Of a stretch of 64,000 nt of DNA, positions 62,868-64,000 are shown in pieces. The stretch covers positions 1 to 64,000 of the forward strand of contig JBBRAW010000006.1 in the NCBI GenBank assembly GCA_038206385.1, read 5' to 3'. The notes under the pieces were generated by a model, which had not been told where the DNA came from, ran no database searches, and saw only the letters and a list, made by a program, of their open reading frames with translations. This DNA is from JANXSD01 sp038206385 (GTDB taxonomy: Bacteria; Bacteroidota; Bacteroidia; AKYH767-A; OLB10). The position numbers and the translations under genes were made by a program. Numbering within the stretch: the first letter of the stretch is position 1; each line of letters starts with the position of its first letter.

Positions 62868-64000
62868 ATGGTCAAACGCTTACTTATCTGTTTATCCGTA
62901 CTGTTATTGCCTTTTGTTTCAAATGCACAAACGTATTTGATGAGCAATACTACTGTGAATACTTGTGCTGGTACTTTTTATGACTCTGGCGGAAGCGCTG
63001 GAAATTATGCTAACAATGCAAATTCTACAATGACTTTTTGTTCAGGAATAGCAGGAAATTGTGTACGCCTACAATTTACTTCTTTGAATATTGAGAGAGG
63101 ATATGATTCTATTTTTATCTACAATGGTGCAAGTATTTTGTCTCCTGTTCTTGCAAGATTATCAGGTAATATTGGAACAATAACTTATACTGCAACAAGT
63201 GGATGTTTAACTATTCGTTTTGTTTCTGATGGATCTATCACCGCTCCTGGTTGGTCGGCTAGTATTAGTTGTGTTAATTGTGCAACTGGTGGATGTGTCA
63301 CTACTTGTAGCTCTGGTATTCCGCCAATAAATGATGCGTGTTCTGGTGCGATAAACATTGGTGCATTACCTGCTCCGGCTGCTTGTGCAAGTGGAGGTTT
63401 AGGTGCTGTATCAATAACAAATGGTTCCAATTTTTGTGCTACTGCCGAAACTCCATATACAACTATTTTAGGTTGTCAACCTTCTGGAAATATGCCTAGT
63501 CCCTCTGCGGATGTATGGTATCAATTTAGTATTACTGGTCCAATTTTAAATGTGTCGATAGCTGGTTTACAAACACCAAGTATTGGAATTTATTCAGGAA
63601 GTTCATGCGCAACAATGATTCCTCGAAATTGTGCAGTAGGAAGTGCGGGATCATTAAACACAACATTTGTTGGATTAACTCCAGGAAATTATTATTTACA
63701 ATTAAGTGGTGCAAACGTGAATGATCAATGTGATTTTTCTTTATCACTTCAAAATAATTTTGATTGCAATCAATGTGTAAACGTAAGTACATTAGGTGCA
63801 GTTCCTTCGCCAGTAAATGGAACTTATTCTCCCGGACAAACAGTTAATTTTTGCTATACGATTAATAGTTATAATCAATCGGCAGTAAATTGGTTGCATG
63901 GTGTTGTTCCAATTTTTGGTCCTGGTTGGGATATGAGTACGCTTACAACTTCAGCTCCTGTTAGTTGTTCAGGAAGTGGAACATGGAGTTGGTATAATAC
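62868..64000 (+). CDS. Large Cys-rich secreted protein with CUB domain (3' end outside window)
   Basis: The frame is open from ATG 62868 to the window edge: 377 complete codons are visible. A signal peptide (KRLLICLSVLLLPFVSNAQ) leads into a CUB-like domain at about 30-135 (CAGTFYDSGGSAGNYANN; GYDSIFIYNGAS; CLTIRFVSDGS). A Cys/Gly-rich region follows with a pattern seen in T9SS cargo (PINDACSGAINIG; ADVWYQFSITG; GNYYLQLSGAN). It is probably a large surface or extracellular protein; a T9SS sorting domain would be expected beyond the window. Confidence 0.85.
   Translation, partial: MVKRLLICLSVLLLPFVSNAQTYLMSNTTVNTCAGTFYDSGGSAGNYANNANSTMTFCSGIAGNCVRLQFTSLNIERGYDSIFIYNGASILSPVLARLSGNIGTITYTATSGCLTIRFVSDGSITAPGWSASISCVNCATGGCVTTCSSGIPPINDACSGAINIGALPAPAACASGGLGAVSITNGSNFCATAETPYTTILGCQPSGNMPSPSADVWYQFSITGPILNVSIAGLQTPSIGIYSGSSCATMIPRNCAVGSAGSLNTTFVGLTPGNYYLQLSGANVNDQCDFSLSLQNNFDCNQCVNVSTLGAVPSPVNGTYSPGQTVNFCYTINSYNQSAVNWLHGVVPIFGPGWDMSTLTTSAPVSCSGSGTWSWYN

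Noticed and set aside
63185..63430. An 81-codon minus-strand frame
   Set aside because: It is antisense to the strongly supported CUB-domain gene, and its Pro/Ala-rich content mirrors the Gly/Cys-rich sense codons.
1..64000. tRNA, rRNA, riboswitch or phage genes
   Set aside because: No cloverleaf, rRNA-like block, known riboswitch core or phage structural gene was seen while reading the intergenic regions; a covariance-model search would be decisive.

Overview
The window reads as a chromosomal segment of an AT-rich (roughly one-third G+C by eye) member of the phylum Bacteroidota, probably a free-living Chitinophagia/Sphingobacteriia-type bacterium. The evidence is type IX secretion (T9SS) sorting domains of type A (CDS 1-1965) and type B (CDS 32484-35429), a PorP/SprF-family protein, DUF4292 and TPR lipoproteins, few Shine-Dalgarno sites, and several promoters of the Bacteroidota housekeeping form TTTG-N19-TAnnTTTG (best copy at 29057-29087). 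No rRNA, tRNA, CRISPR array, integrase or transposase was seen.

Layout. 0-2 kb: end of a secreted CotH-type protein. 2-8.5 kb: rpoN, a membrane protein, a coiled-coil lipoprotein, and a sensor kinase / sigma-54 activator pair. 8.5-15.4 kb: a region of small proteins and signalling genes. It holds a hydrophilic protein, a zinc-ribbon-like protein preceded by two tiny ORFs chained by TGATG overlaps, an orphan sigma region-2-like protein, a lone receiver, a CheB-CheR-PAS-kinase hybrid, and two very small envelope proteins. 15.4-23 kb: a hydrolase, an MlaEFD-type lipid transport operon, an acidic protein, DinB, a DNA glycosylase, an Fe-S protein with OsmC, and pirin with MarR. 23-29 kb: a LuxR-type two-component pair, a transaminase/omega-amidase pair and an M28 peptidase.

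29-50.3 kb is one long leftward surface-polysaccharide region. It runs from Wza, Wzc, flippase, glycosyltransferases, polymerase/ligase and unusual kinase genes to an overlapping block of glycosyltransferase, T9SS type-B adhesin, PorP-TSP3-OmpA fusion and a WecA-like initiating enzyme. 50.5-54.2 kb is an accessory patch: a GxxExxY gene bracketed by inverted CACAAAG-type repeats, and a complete C-M-R restriction-modification operon of the BsuBI/PstI family. 54.4-60 kb is a conserved rightward block (dut, sugar nucleotidyltransferase, TPR lipoprotein, DUF4292, EnvC-like, tatA). 60-64 kb has an SRPBCC protein, a second DinB, gpsA and the start of a large CUB-domain secreted protein.

The most unusual signals are these. 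A 15-bp motif TGGCAY-N-A-N-TTTTTA occurs exactly three times, each on the sense strand just upstream of a gene, with a near match next to the sigma-54 activator. A MarR operator candidate lies in the promoter spacers of both marR and pirin. PorP is fused to OmpA through five TSP3 repeats. A stand-alone sigma-2-like protein sits beside a receiver and kinase. The TGATG-linked mini-ORF chain and the GxxExxY cassette geometry complete the list.
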